From Alistipes sp. Marseille-P5061 (GTDB lineage: Bacteria; Bacteroidota; Bacteroidia; Bacteroidales; Rikenellaceae): 64,000 nt of DNA. The notes under the pieces were generated by a model. The model saw only the letters and a list, made by a program, of their open reading frames with translations. It did no database searches and was not told the DNA's origin. Of this stretch, positions 45,264 to 54,103 are shown in pieces; positions within the stretch are counted from its first letter, which is position 1, and the number at the start of each line of letters is the position of its first letter. Both the position numbers and the translations under genes were made by a program. The stretch is taken from assembly GCF_900290115.1 (NCBI RefSeq), contig NZ_LT985751.1, positions 79,289-143,288 on the forward strand, given 5' to 3'.

Positions 45264-46453
45264 TGTTCGAAGCTGCGTTTAAGCGTGACGCGGATGGTCG
45301 TTCCCTTGCCGATTTCCGAGTCGACGACGGCAATCTTGCCGCCGTGGTACTCCTCGACGATGCGCCGCGAGAGCGAGAGGCCGAGCCCCCAGCCGCGGGT
45401 CTTGGTGGTGAAGCCCGGTTCGAAAATCCGCTTCCAGTTGCTCTTGGGGATTCCCTTGCCCGTGTCGCGCACGTCGACCATCACATGCTTGTCGTCCGAC
45501 GAAATGCGCACGTCGATGGCGCCGTGGCCCTGCAGCGCGTCGAGCGAGTTCTTCATCAGGTTCTCGACCACCCACTCGAAGAGCGCCGCATTGATGTTGG
45601 CCTGCACCGGGGCGATGGCCAGTCCGTTGTAGTCGAGCGTCACGTTACGCGGGATGCGCTTGCGGAAGTACATGACCGATTCGCCCACCACCTCGTTGAT
45701 GTTGGCGGGGGTGAGGGGCGTCTCGGAGCCGATTTTCGAGAAGCGGTCCACAATCTTCATCAGGTGGGCCAGGTCCTTGCCCATCTCGTCGACGGCGCTC
45801 TGGTCGACGGGCTGCGTGCGCAGGTACTCGAGCCAGCCGAGCAGCGACGAGGTGGGGGTGCCCAGCTGGTGGGCGGTCTCCTTGGCCAGACCTATCCAGA
45901 CGCGGTTCTGCTCGTCGTGCTTCGTCGAGCGGAAGGCGACGAAGCCCAGCAGGATGAAGGCCGTGATGACCAGCAACTGGATGTAGGGGAAGTAGTAGAG
46001 CGACTTGAGCAGCGCCGACTGGCCGTAGAAGATGATGTGGTAGTGGTCGCTCGACCACCAGTAGCGAATCTGTACCGGCGGGTTCTCGTCGGTGAAGCGG
46101 TCAATCTGGCGGCGGAGCTTGTCGGGGTGGTCCAGAATCTCGTCGGGGACCAGGTGCGAGTAGTGCACCTTGAGGTTCTCGTCGGTGATGATGAAGGGGA
46201 TGTTGTTGCTGTTGTTGATGATGTCCTGGATGAGGGGGTCCTGCAGCGAGTTGCCCATCACGTCGCGGTTGGCGCGCTCCATGGCGTGGGTCCAGAGCAC
46301 GACGTCGTGCTGCTCCTTCTCCTTGAGGCGCTGGGCCATCTTGTTGGTGTAGAGCAGCGAAAGCACCCCCAGCGCCAGGCCGACGAAGATGACGACCACG
46401 CGGTTGCGGAACGAAAAGTTGCGGAACGATAATATGTTGCGTCCGAATTTCAT
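45260..46453 (-). CDS. Sensor histidine kinase
   Basis: 397 aa. Helix 1 about 17-36, a sensor part of about 120 residues, helix 2 about 158-176, then the kinase core. H-box His195 in KETAHQLGTPTSSLLGWLEY; N-box VVENLMKNSLDALQG; G1 DTGKGIPKSNW; G2 TRGWGLGLSLSRRIVEEY. No response regulator is adjacent, so the partner is unknown. Coupled to DUF4271 by an ATGA overlap. Confidence 0.92.
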   Translation of the reverse strand: MKFGRNILSFRNFSFRNRVVVIFVGLALGVLSLLYTNKMAQRLKEKEQHDVVLWTHAMERANRDVMGNSLQDPLIQDIINNSNNIPFIITDENLKVHYSHLVPDEILDHPDKLRRQIDRFTDENPPVQIRYWWSSDHYHIIFYGQSALLKSLYYFPYIQLLVITAFILLGFVAFRSTKHDEQNRVWIGLAKETAHQLGTPTSSLLGWLEYLRTQPVDQSAVDEMGKDLAHLMKIVDRFSKIGSETPLTPANINEVVGESVMYFRKRIPRNVTLDYNGLAIAPVQANINAALFEWVVENLMKNSLDALQGHGAIDVRISSDDKHVMVDVRDTGKGIPKSNWKRIFEPGFTTKTRGWGLGLSLSRRIVEEYHGGKIAVVDSEIGKGTTIRVTLKRSFEQ

Positions 46454-46629
46454 CTCTTTTCCTTCGGTTTTTGCTCCTTTGTTTGCGGACCACGGCTGCA
46501 GCCTCCCGGTTGCGGGCGGTTTGGTTGCGGTGGGTCCTGCTCAGCGGCCCCCGGATTGCGGGCCCCTGTGCTGCGGGCGGTTCGGTTCAGCGGCTCCTCC
46601 GGGTTGCGGGCGGTCCGGTCTCTATCCGT

Positions 46630-46703
46630 CTGTCCGGCACCCCTCTGTCCGGCACCCCTCCGTCCGGCGCCCGTTTGTCCGGTGCCCTACGTCCGGACCC
46701 CTT
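46630..46703. repeat. 15-bp tandem repeat, five copies
   Basis: Units CTGTCCGGCACCCCT start at 46630 and 46645 (identical), then 46660, 46675 and 46690 (diverged). Exactly 15-base period, no stop-free coding sense. It begins about 40 bases past the end of the S41 protease gene. The rest of the 290-base gap 46454-46743 has repeated TTGCGGGCGGT motifs. Confidence 0.85.
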
Positions 46704-46743
46704 CAGCAGCCCCCTTGGTGCCTTCCCCCCCCCGGCCGGGGCG

Positions 46744-48420
46744 CTATTTGCGGGCGGTGTCCTGCTCGCGGGTGATGCGGCGGTACTCGTCGGGCGAGGA
46801 GAGCACCTTGACGGCGCGCTGCACCTCGGCATCCTGCGGCAGGGCGTGCTCGATGACCCCCTGCGCATAGGCGTAGCGCAGGATGATTTCGTTCTCGAGC
46901 GTGCGGACAATCTCCTGGCGGTAGGTCTCCAGATTGGTCTGCGTGTCGTCGCGGACCTCCTGCTCGAGTCGGGCCAGATGGTTGTCGAGCTCCGTGTAGC
47001 GCTCCTCCTCGGCCGCCTTGCGCAGCCGTTCGAGCGCGCGGCGCGTCTCCGACTCGTAGGGCACCTTCTTGTCCTTCATGAAGTCGGCGAAGCGGTCGTA
47101 GGTGGCCGAGTCGAGCGCGAACTCCATCAGGTGGAAGGGCTCCCCGGCGTGGCTGCGCATGTAGTCGTCGACGAAGTCCTCGACGAAGCCCAGCGCATAG
47201 AGCGTCGCCGCGAAGCGGCTGATGTACTCGGGTTCGGTGCGGATGTCGGGCATGATGCCCCCGCCGTCGTAGACCTTGCGGCCGGCGGCGGTCCTGAACT
47301 CGCGGATGAGCGAGTCGGGGACGCTCTTCACCTCACCCTGCTGCGAATGGGAGTAGTCGATGGCCTGGATGCAGCGCCCCGAGGGGATGTAGTACTTGGC
47401 CGTCGTCAGCTTGAGGTAGGCGTTGTAGCCCAGCGGGCGGGTCGACTGCACGAGCCCCTTGCCGAAACTCTTCTGTCCGATGAGCACCGCGCGGTCGAGG
47501 TCCTGCAGCGCACCCGATACAATCTCGGCGGCCGAGGCCGTGTTGCCGTTGACGAGCACCGCCAGCGGCAGCTCCGCAAGGATGGGCTCCGACTGCGTGC
47601 GGTAGCTCTTCTGCTCGGTGCGGCCGTGCGTGGCGACCACCTCGGTCCCCTTGGGGACGAACATCGAGAGAATCTTCACCGCCTCCTGCATGATGCCGCC
47701 GCCGTTGCCGCGGTAGTCGAGCACCAGCCCCCGCAGGTTGCCCTCCGCACGCAGCCGTTCGACGGCCGCGCGCACCTCCTCGTAGCACCCGTCGGTGAAG
47801 TCGCTGTGCTGGATGTAGCCAATCGAGTCGTTGAGCCAGCCGGCGTAGGGGACGGCCGGGATGGCAATCCGCTCGCGGCGGAGCGTCACCTCCTCGCGGC
47901 GGCCGTCGAGCAGCCGCTCGACGGTGACCCGTACCGTCGAGCCGGGGGCGCCCTTGAGCCGTGCGCTCACCTTGTCGGTGGTGAAGCCGCGGGCATCCTC
48001 GCCGTCGATGGCCACAATGCGGTCGCCGATTTTCAGCCCGGCGCGGTCGGCCGGCGAATCCTTGTAGGGCTGAGCGATGATGACGTAGTCGCCCTTCTGG
48101 CGGATGAGGGCGCCCACGCCGCCGTACTTGCCCGTGGTGAGCAGCTCGAAGGAGGACATCCGCTCCTCGGGCATGTACTCGGTATAGGGGTCCAGGTCGC
48201 TGACCATCCCCTCGGCGGCCCCCTCCATCAGACGGTCGGGGTCGACCTCGTCGACGTAGTAGAGCGACAGCTCGCGCATCATGTTGACGGCGATTTCGAT
48301 GTTGCGCCCCAGACCGAAGTCGTTGCGCTTGCCCCAGAGCAGCGCGCCGAAGCCGACGACCAGGATGGCCGCCGCGGCGAGCATGCGCAGGCTGTTTCTC
48401 TTCAGGATGTTTCTATTCAT
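46744..48420 (-). CDS. S41 C-terminal processing peptidase
   Basis: 558 aa. N-terminal membrane anchor (about 12-30), a short helical domain, PDZ domain (about 95-170: YGGVGALIRQKGDYVIIAQP; AGLKIGDRIVAIDGED), then the protease core with Ser in LVNGNTASAAEIVSGALQ and Lys in IGQKSFGKGLVQSTRPLG. A Ser-Lys dyad enzyme acting in the periplasm, CtpA/Prc-like. A long helical C-terminus (about 430-558) is extra to the core. Its ATG overlaps the upstream gene by eight bases. Confidence 0.93.
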   Translation of the reverse strand: MNRNILKRNSLRMLAAAAILVVGFGALLWGKRNDFGLGRNIEIAVNMMRELSLYYVDEVDPDRLMEGAAEGMVSDLDPYTEYMPEERMSSFELLTTGKYGGVGALIRQKGDYVIIAQPYKDSPADRAGLKIGDRIVAIDGEDARGFTTDKVSARLKGAPGSTVRVTVERLLDGRREEVTLRRERIAIPAVPYAGWLNDSIGYIQHSDFTDGCYEEVRAAVERLRAEGNLRGLVLDYRGNGGGIMQEAVKILSMFVPKGTEVVATHGRTEQKSYRTQSEPILAELPLAVLVNGNTASAAEIVSGALQDLDRAVLIGQKSFGKGLVQSTRPLGYNAYLKLTTAKYYIPSGRCIQAIDYSHSQQGEVKSVPDSLIREFRTAAGRKVYDGGGIMPDIRTEPEYISRFAATLYALGFVEDFVDDYMRSHAGEPFHLMEFALDSATYDRFADFMKDKKVPYESETRRALERLRKAAEEERYTELDNHLARLEQEVRDDTQTNLETYRQEIVRTLENEIILRYAYAQGVIEHALPQDAEVQRAVKVLSSPDEYRRITREQDTARK

Positions 48421-48886
48421 ACTTGCTTTGTTCAATGTAGGAGTCGAGCCGGTAGGCGGCGCGGGCCACACCGCGGCGGATGCCCTCGAGGCGGACCCAC
48501 TGTCCGTACTGCGAGACGCGGATTTCATCCTCGCCCAGCATGAGCAGCCGTCGCCACAGGGTGCTGGCGCGGAACATCATCACCCCCTCCTGCTCGTCGA
48601 CGAGCTTGAAGCCCGAGCTGTGCAGGGCGTTGACAATCTGCTGGCGGTTCTCCTCCAGGTCGCCCTCGACGTCGCGGACGATGAATCCGAAACGGGGGTA
48701 GTAGAAGAAGGCCAGCACGAGGATGACCGCCGGCAGCAGCAGTCCGCGCGGCGTGTGGAACATGACGTAGAGCGTCTGCGAGAAGCTCAGCGTCGCGCCG
48801 TAGAGCTGGTTCAGGAGCATGATTGCCGCACATAGAACGCAGAGGGCGACGAAATATTTTACCGCACGGATGAGATAACGTTTCAT
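48413..48886 (-). CDS. Hypothetical membrane protein, 157 aa
   Basis: Not assigned to a named family. Two N-terminal helices (about 8-27 and 45-65: GLLLPAVILVLAFFYYPRFG), then a soluble domain of about 90 residues with alternating strands (RFGFIVRDVEGDLEENRQQI; DEIRVSQYGQWVRLEGIRRG). Coupled to the S41 protease by an eight-base overlap, so a role with it is possible. The leader is A/C-rich. Confidence 0.7.
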   Translation of the reverse strand: MKRYLIRAVKYFVALCVLCAAIMLLNQLYGATLSFSQTLYVMFHTPRGLLLPAVILVLAFFYYPRFGFIVRDVEGDLEENRQQIVNALHSSGFKLVDEQEGVMMFRASTLWRRLLMLGEDEIRVSQYGQWVRLEGIRRGVARAAYRLDSYIEQSKYE

Positions 48887-48899
48887 GGTATGGTTGTTT

Positions 48900-49130
48900 T
48901 TCGGTTGTTTCTTCAGGTGTTTTTCCGGCTCGGCCGGTCGGGCCGGTTTTGTTTTGTCTCGGTTCTCTCCGGCTCGGCCGGGTTCGGTTCGGGCTGTTTT
49001 GTCTTGTCTTTGCTTTCTCCGGTTTGATTCGGTCGGGCCGGTTTGTCTTGTCCTGTTTCGGCCTGTTTCGGCTTTGTCCGTTTGCTCCGGCCCGGCTTTA
49101 TCTTGCTCCGGGCTGCCGGAACGGATGTTG
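48900..49130. repeat. Diverged T/G/C-rich repeats upstream of the 48413-48886 gene
   Basis: Repeated CTCCGGCTCGGCCGG and GTTTTGTCTTGTC-like motifs with a period of roughly 70 bases (about 48928, 48998 and 49030). On the minus strand these form an A/C-rich leader. Imperfect, no gene. Confidence 0.5.
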
Positions 49131-49143
49131 CGGCGGCCGGCGG

Positions 49144-50085
49144 CTATGCCTCCCCGGAGCCTCCGTGCTCCGCAGCCGCTGAGGCGGCCTTTTCTTGTTC
49201 TTGTCCGGCGCCCTTCTCTTGTCCGGCGGCGAGCTGACCGACGGCCCCGGCCACCTGCTGCATGAGCCAGCGGGGGGTCGACGTGGCACCGCAGATGCCT
49301 ACCGAGGCGGCTCCGGCGAGCCACTCGGGGCGGATTTCGGAGGCCTCCTCGATGGTGTGGGTGCGGGGGTTGGCGCTGCGGCACACCTCGTAGAGCACCT
49401 TGCCGTTGGACGATTTGCGGCCGCAGACGAAGAGCACCACGTCGAAGCGGCGGGCGAAGGCCTCGAGATGCTGCTCGCGGTTCGAGACCTGGCGGCAGAT
49501 GGTGTCGATGACCTCCACACGGCCGGGGTCGGCGGCGCGGCGGCGCATCTCGGCGGCCAGATGCTCGAAGAGGGCGATGCTCTGGGTGGTCTGCGAGAGG
49601 AAGATGATGGGCCGCGTGAAGTCGAGCTGGTCGAGGTCCTCCTCGCGTTCGATGACCGTCGTGGGCTCCTCGACCTGGCCGGTGAGCCCCACCACCTCGG
49701 CGTGGCCCCGCTTGCCGAGGATGACCACCTGGCCCCCCACGGGGCGCATCTTCTCGTGGGCGCGCACGACGCGCTCCTGCAGCCGCGCCACTACGGGGCA
49801 GGTGGCGTCGATAAGCTCGATGCCCAGCCGCTGCGCCTCGCGGTAGGTGGTCGGCGGCTCGCCGTGGGCACGGATGAAGAGGCGCTTGCCCTCGAGACGG
49901 GGCATCTCCTCGTGGGTGACGGTCCGCAGCCCCAGCTGCTCGAGGCGCTGCACCTCGATGCGGTTGTGTACGATGTCGCCTAGCGAATAGACGCGGCCGC
50001 CTCCGGCGAGGGCCTTCTCGGCCTCCGTGATGGCCCGGACCACGCCGAAGCAGAAGCCCGATTTATCGTCGATTTCGATGTTCAT
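49144..50085 (-). CDS. ispH: HMB-PP reductase (LytB)
   Basis: 313 aa. [4Fe-4S] ligands Cys12 (GFCFGVVRA), Cys96 (DATCPVVARL) and Cys197 (DTICRQVSNREQ) lie at the same spacing as in the E. coli enzyme. Makes IPP and DMAPP in the last step of the MEP isoprenoid pathway. The last about 35 residues (QEKGAGQEQEKAASAAAEHG) are an Ala/Glu/Gln/Gly-rich tail not typical of the family. Confidence 0.95.
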   Translation of the reverse strand: MNIEIDDKSGFCFGVVRAITEAEKALAGGGRVYSLGDIVHNRIEVQRLEQLGLRTVTHEEMPRLEGKRLFIRAHGEPPTTYREAQRLGIELIDATCPVVARLQERVVRAHEKMRPVGGQVVILGKRGHAEVVGLTGQVEEPTTVIEREEDLDQLDFTRPIIFLSQTTQSIALFEHLAAEMRRRAADPGRVEVIDTICRQVSNREQHLEAFARRFDVVLFVCGRKSSNGKVLYEVCRSANPRTHTIEEASEIRPEWLAGAASVGICGATSTPRWLMQQVAGAVGQLAAGQEKGAGQEQEKAASAAAEHGGSGEA

Positions 50086-50229
50086 CTTTCGTCAGCATTT
50101 TTTTGCCCCTTGCCGGAGGGGCTCTTCCCGGGTTCCTTCAGGGAGCCCCGGGCTTTCCCGGCGGCTGTTTTCCGGGACGGTTTTCCGGAACCTCTTCCCC
50201 GAAGCCTTCGCCGATGTCCGCGGCCCTGC

Positions 50230-50310
50230 GGTTCCTCGGTTCTATGGTCCTTCGGTCCCTTGGTTCCACGGTCCCTTGGTTCCACGGCCCCTCGGTTTCT
50301 TGGTTCTACG
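50230..50310. repeat. 16-bp tandem repeat upstream of ispH
   Basis: GGTCCCTTGGTTCCAC is perfect at 50254 and 50270, with diverged copies at 50230 (GGTTCCTCGGTTCTAT) and 50286 (GGCCCCTCGGTTTCTT). Lies in the 254-base gap between ispH and cmk, which has no other feature. Confidence 0.8.
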
Positions 50311-50339
50311 TCCCCCTCGGCCCCGCGGCGGGCCTCCGG

Positions 50340-51080
50340 CTATTGCTGCTGCTCCGTCTGCCTGCCCTCCTGCGCACGCATGCGTTCGCGCAGTTGGCGG
50401 AGCTGCTCCATGAACCAATCCATCTGTTCGTCGACGGTCATGTGGCTGTTGTCCAGCACGATGGCATCTTCGGCCTGGCGCAGCGGCGAGACGGCGCGGC
50501 TCATGTCGGCCTTGTCGCGCGAGCGGACGTTCTGCTCAATCTCCTCGAGCGTGACGTTGTCGCCCTTCGCGCGCAGCTCCTCGTAGCGGCGCAGGGCGCG
50601 CACGTGGGGGTCGGCCGTCATGAAGAGCTTCATCTCGGCGTGGGGGAAGACCACCGTGCCGATGTCGCGGCCGTCCATGACCACCCCCTTGCGGCGTCCC
50701 ATCTCCTGCTGCATGGCCACCAGCTTGTGACGCACGGCGGGGATGGCGCTCACGCGGCTCACGCAGTTCGAGACCTCGATGGTGCGGATTTTGCCCTCGA
50801 CCAGGTCGCCGTTGACGTAGATGTCGCTCGCCCCGCGGTCGGGGTTGAAGCGGAAGGTGATGGAGATGCGGTCGAGCAGCCCGACCACCGCCTCCTCGTC
50901 GACCATACCCGAGCGGATGGCCCCGTGCTCAAGCGCATAGAGCGTCACGGCACGGTACATGGCGCCCGTGTCGATGAAGATGTAGCCCAGACGGCGGGCA
51001 ATGGCCTTGGCGAAGGTGCTCTTGCCGCACGACGAGAAGCCGTCGACGGCGATTATGATTTTCTGTTCAGTGTCCGACAT
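50340..51080 (-). CDS. cmk: Cytidylate kinase
   Basis: 246 aa. P-loop VDGFSSCGKSTFAKAIA, then FIDTGAMYRAVTLYA, GVVMDGRDIGTVVFPHAEMK and RSRDKADMSRAVSPL, all Cmk signatures. Phosphorylates CMP/dCMP. ATG 51080 overlaps the upstream transporter gene by 14 bases. The C-terminal tail is Gln/Glu/Arg-rich. Confidence 0.95.
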   Translation of the reverse strand: MSDTEQKIIIAVDGFSSCGKSTFAKAIARRLGYIFIDTGAMYRAVTLYALEHGAIRSGMVDEEAVVGLLDRISITFRFNPDRGASDIYVNGDLVEGKIRTIEVSNCVSRVSAIPAVRHKLVAMQQEMGRRKGVVMDGRDIGTVVFPHAEMKLFMTADPHVRALRRYEELRAKGDNVTLEEIEQNVRSRDKADMSRAVSPLRQAEDAIVLDNSHMTVDEQMDWFMEQLRQLRERMRAQEGRQTEQQQ

Positions 51081-51744
51081 TGGGGAATATGTCAAAAAAG
51101 GTGGATAGAATCGTGTAGATGCCCAGCAGACCGATGATGAGGCCGGCCACGTGGTTGATGGTGAGCATGTGGCGCGGACGGAAGCGGCGGCGGAAGAGGT
51201 TGATGACGCAGGCCAGCAGCGTCCACCAGGCGCAGGCGCCGCAGAAGAAGCCGAAGATGACGAAAATCGCGCGCGAGATGCCCGCCACGTCGTTGCCGCC
51301 CACGTCGCTGCTCGAGACCTTGAAGGCGGCGAAGAAGGCCAGGATGTAGGGAATCACCATGATGAAGTTGGCGATGGTGATGCCGAAAATCGAGGCGAAG
51401 TCCTGCCACAGGCTGCTCCGCCCGACGCGGTTGCGGCGAATCTGCGGCACGGGGTTCTGGGCGAAGATGTAGACGCCGACCACCACCACGAAGATGCCGC
51501 CGATGACCCGCAGCAGGGTGTTGTACTGCTCGATTTGGGTCTGCAGCATGGAGTAGAAGAAGAAGGCGACGATGGCCATGAAGCTGTCGGCGCAGGCCAC
51601 GCCGATGCCCGATACGATACCTGAGCGGCGGCTCTTCGAGAGCGTGCGCTGGATGCAGAGTACGGCGACGGGGCCGACGGTGATGGAGGCGGCGATGCCG
51701 ACGCAGATGCCTCGGAACAAAACTTCAATAATCTCGAATCCCAT
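51067..51744 (-). CDS. LysE family transporter
   Basis: 225 aa, six helices. LysE/RhtB signature near the N-terminus: GIAASITVGPVAVLCIQRTL. The family exports amino acids; substrate not inferable. First gene of the long minus-strand run, with a -7 element 25 bases upstream. Confidence 0.88.
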   Translation of the reverse strand: MGFEIIEVLFRGICVGIAASITVGPVAVLCIQRTLSKSRRSGIVSGIGVACADSFMAIVAFFFYSMLQTQIEQYNTLLRVIGGIFVVVVGVYIFAQNPVPQIRRNRVGRSSLWQDFASIFGITIANFIMVIPYILAFFAAFKVSSSDVGGNDVAGISRAIFVIFGFFCGACAWWTLLACVINLFRRRFRPRHMLTINHVAGLIIGLLGIYTILSTFFDIFPNVGH

Positions 51745-51768
51745 GTCCGTTCATCGGGTTTTAGGGAG

Positions 51769-51776
51769 CAAAGATA
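51769..51776 (-). promoter_or_regulatory. -7 element of the LysE-cmk-ispH run
   Basis: Minus-strand TATCTTTG. No other consensus element was seen upstream of cmk, ispH, the 157-aa gene, the protease or the kinase. Confidence 0.65.
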
Positions 51777-52282
51777 GGCAAAAAAAGTGATGCGGCCTAC
51801 GGCCGGCGGAGTTTTTCGCCGAAACGGACAGCAAAGCGGCGGAGGCGGCTGGCGGTGAGGTTGCGGTGAGGTTGCGGTGCGGTCGGGCGCGGAGGTGCCG
51901 GGCTGCCGGCAGTGCATGGTGCGGTGTGTTTGGCCGCTCACGATACATCTTGTGCCGGGGGCTGTTGCCGGAGAGGGACGGTGCCTTTCGCGACCCGCAA
52001 AAAAATCCGGCAACCGCTGCTAACGGTTGTCGGATTTCTGCACCCTTGCCGGACGCCTTCGCCCGGCCTTTTGGCATATGTTCGGGAGGCGGGCAGTGCG
52101 GACTTTCCGCCTTCGTACTGCCATTCCGCCCGGCTTTGCGCCGTCGGGGAAGGTGTGGTCGATTATTGTTCTGCCGCGCCGTCGGCTCTGTGTTGCCGCG
52201 CGCAGGCTGGCCGGTTGTTGTGCTGCCGCGCTGCCCGGTTTCGTGCCGCCGGAGTGTGGCGGCACGGCTACCCGGCGGTCGG
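51777..52282. other. Spacer between LysE and cupin genes
   Basis: No credible gene on either strand. Holds the cupin terminator (51998-52037) and GCGGTGAGGTT repeated at about 51851-51875. Confidence 0.55.
51998..52037 (-). terminator. Terminator downstream of the cupin gene
   Basis: AAATCCGACAACCG / CGGTTGCCGGATTT (52024-52037 with 52003-52016, one G-U pair), followed on the minus strand by a U-run. It lies about 245 bases past the cupin stop. Confidence 0.75.
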
Positions 52283-52732
52283 TTACCAGCGTACGGGCTC
52301 CTGGAGGATGTTGCCGTCGGTGGCATCCTCGGCCGTGAAGGTGCCGCCGCGGTACTGGACGCAGAGCATCACCAGCGGCTCGCTGCCGTTGTTGCGGACC
52401 GAGCGGCGTCCCTCCGGCGCCACGCGTACCACGCTCCCTTCGCCTACGGTGAAGCACTTGCCGTCGACCTGGAACTCGCCCCGTCCGCTCAGGAAGAAGT
52501 AGAGCTCCTCGTGGGTGCGGTGCGTGTGCAGGAAGCCGGTCTCGGTGCCGGGAGCAAAGCTCTGGAAGGAGAACTCGGCGCCCGTGGCCCCTACGGCAGC
52601 ACCTCCGAAAACCTTGCCCGGCAGCTCGACGCCCGGAGCCAGCTGCAGCCGGTATTCGCCCAGTTGGGCCATCTTGCCTGCATCGACGGCGGTGAAGTGT
52701 TCGCCCGCCGCAATCTTTTCCATCTGTTTCAT
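52283..52732 (-). CDS. Cupin-domain protein
   Basis: 149 aa. Single cupin barrel with metal motif TGFLHTHRTHEELYFFLSGR and second motif PLVMLCVQYRGG. Related proteins are small oxidoreductase-associated or binding cupins; substrate unknown. The final DATDGNILQEPVRW resembles a capping segment. Divergent from the HxlR regulator, so it may be its target. Confidence 0.85.
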   Translation of the reverse strand: MKQMEKIAAGEHFTAVDAGKMAQLGEYRLQLAPGVELPGKVFGGAAVGATGAEFSFQSFAPGTETGFLHTHRTHEELYFFLSGRGEFQVDGKCFTVGEGSVVRVAPEGRRSVRNNGSEPLVMLCVQYRGGTFTAEDATDGNILQEPVRW

Positions 52733-53061
52733 AGTCGTATTTTTTTGTGTGGTTTTGTTCGTTCGTGATGCCGGACCCCGGTGCGGAGCAGCTCCGTCGT
52801 TTTCGGATGGCGTCCCGTTATTGCCCGATGTCTCCCGTCGTTCTTTCAAGGCGCCGGTTTGCTCCGGTTGTTTCCCGGCTCTCCCGGCGGCCCTTCTCCG
52901 GCTGCTTTCCGGTCCTTCCTGTCGGCGCCTCCGGTTTGGCTCCCGGTGGCTCCCGGTGGCTTCCCGGTTCGCTCCGGCTCTCCCCGGCTCCTCCCCGATG
53001 CTCTCTTTCCGGGCGCCTTCCTCTTCGGAAAACGACCGGTCGTTTCGTCGGAATCCGTGTG

Positions 53062-53069
53062 CAAAGATA
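53062..53069 (-). promoter_or_regulatory. -7 element of the cupin gene
   Basis: Minus-strand TATCTTTG, the nearest consensus promoter upstream of the cupin start. Confidence 0.55.
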
Positions 53070-53213
53070 GTGTATCCCCATGCTGTTTGTCAAGAAGTTA
53101 CACGCAGGTAACCCGGTAACCTTTCGCTCGGTTTTGCTGAAAATGACCGCTTTGCGGAACCGAAAAAAATGCAAAAAAAATCTCCGTTCTTGTTGCCGGT
53201 CTGTCGTTTTTAT

Positions 53214-53238
53214 AGTTACTTTGCAAAAGAGAGTAACT
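53214..53238. promoter_or_regulatory. Palindromic operator before hxlR-type gene
   Basis: AGTTACT-TTGCAAAAGAG-AGTAACT, 7-bp perfect arms, 11-base spacer, ending 16 bases before the ATG. GTTACTTTGC and GTAACTTTAT also resemble promoter elements, so HxlR autoregulation is plausible. Confidence 0.7.
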
Positions 53239-53254
53239 TTATTTTGCATATCGT

Positions 53255-53683
53255 ATGGGCAAAACGTCAAAAAACGCGGAAAAGAGGGCGCCTCGGGCGA
53301 AAAATTCGCTGGTCGAGCTCTGCCCCGTGCGCAACATCGTCGCCCGCTTCGGCAACAAGTGGTCGCTGCTCGTCATCCTGCTGCTCGACGAGAACGGCGT
53401 GCTGCGCTTCAACGAACTGAGCCGGCTGATTCCCGACGTCTCGTCGCGGGTGCTGTCGGGGACGCTCCGCATGCTCGAGGCCGACGGGCTGGTCGACCGG
53501 CAGGTCTACCCGGTCGTGCCGCCGCGTGTGGAGTACCGGCTGACCGCCTCGGGGCAGTCGCTCGTGCCGCTGATTGCCCAGCTCACGCAGTGGGCTCTGG
53601 CGCACATGGAGGAGATTGTCTCCCACCGTCGCCGCTACGAATCGGCACACGCCGCCGGTGCGGAGACCCCGTCCGGACGATAA
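53255..53683 (+). CDS. HxlR family transcription regulator
   Basis: 142 aa. Winged-helix HxlR domain: CPVRNIVARFGNKWSLLVIL, LRFNELSRLIPDVSSRVLSG, LVDRQVYPVVPPRVEYRLTA. A single Cys (about residue 23) just before the domain is the usual place of a redox- or aldehyde-sensing Cys in this family. Probably controls itself and the divergent cupin gene. Confidence 0.92.
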   Translation: MGKTSKNAEKRAPRAKNSLVELCPVRNIVARFGNKWSLLVILLLDENGVLRFNELSRLIPDVSSRVLSGTLRMLEADGLVDRQVYPVVPPRVEYRLTASGQSLVPLIAQLTQWALAHMEEIVSHRRRYESAHAAGAETPSGR

Positions 53684-53773
53684 CGGCTCGGGAGGCTGTT
53701 GCAAAGGGTCTCGCTGTTGATAATTTATCGAAAACTTTGGCGGAAAATTTGCCTCAAAAAGCGGGAAATCGGC

Positions 53774-53781
53774 TATTTTTG
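53774..53781 (+). promoter_or_regulatory. -7 element of the DUF3467 gene
   Basis: TATTTTTG, 16 bases before the ATG at 53798. Confidence 0.65.
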
Positions 53782-53797
53782 TAAAAAACCGTGTAGT

Positions 53798-54103
53798 ATG
53801 GCAGAGATGAAACAATTCGGCCTCGACATCGAACTCGACGAGGCGGTGGCGCAGGGCAACTACTCCAATCTGGTTATCATATCCCACTCCACTTCGGAAT
53901 TTATCCTCGATTTTGCGACGATGCTCCCCGGTCTGCAGAAGGCGCGGGTGAAGAGCCGCATCATCCTCACCCCCGAGCATGCCAAGCGGCTGCTCCTCTC
54001 GCTGCAGGACAACATTGTCCGCTACGAGAGCAACGTGGGGAAAATCGAGATTCCCCGGCCGCAGTCGGTTCCCGAGTCGGGTCCCAAGATGGGTCAGGCC
54101 TGA
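53798..54103 (+). CDS. DUF3467 family protein
   Basis: 101 aa, soluble. Typical features: QFGLDIELDEAVAQGNYSNL, SEFILDFATMLPGL, SRIILTPEHAKRLLLSLQDN. Function unknown in the family; a conserved Bacteroidota gene. Monocistronic by its own promoter. Confidence 0.88.
   Translation: MAEMKQFGLDIELDEAVAQGNYSNLVIISHSTSEFILDFATMLPGLQKARVKSRIILTPEHAKRLLLSLQDNIVRYESNVGKIEIPRPQSVPESGPKMGQA

Larger units (their letters stand above)
52733..53254. other. Divergent control region of cupin and HxlR genes
   Basis: No gene. A minus-strand -7 element TATCTTTG lies at 53062-53069 for the cupin gene, giving a leader of about 320 bases with repeated GGCTCCCGGTGGC at about 52930-52960. Between the genes are GTTACACGCAGGTAAC (53096-53111) and the palindrome at 53214-53238. 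Confidence 0.55.

Noticed and set aside
46630-46703. CRISPR array
   Set aside because: The 15-bp units are directly adjacent without unique spacers and no cas gene is present; the same holds for all other tandem repeats here.
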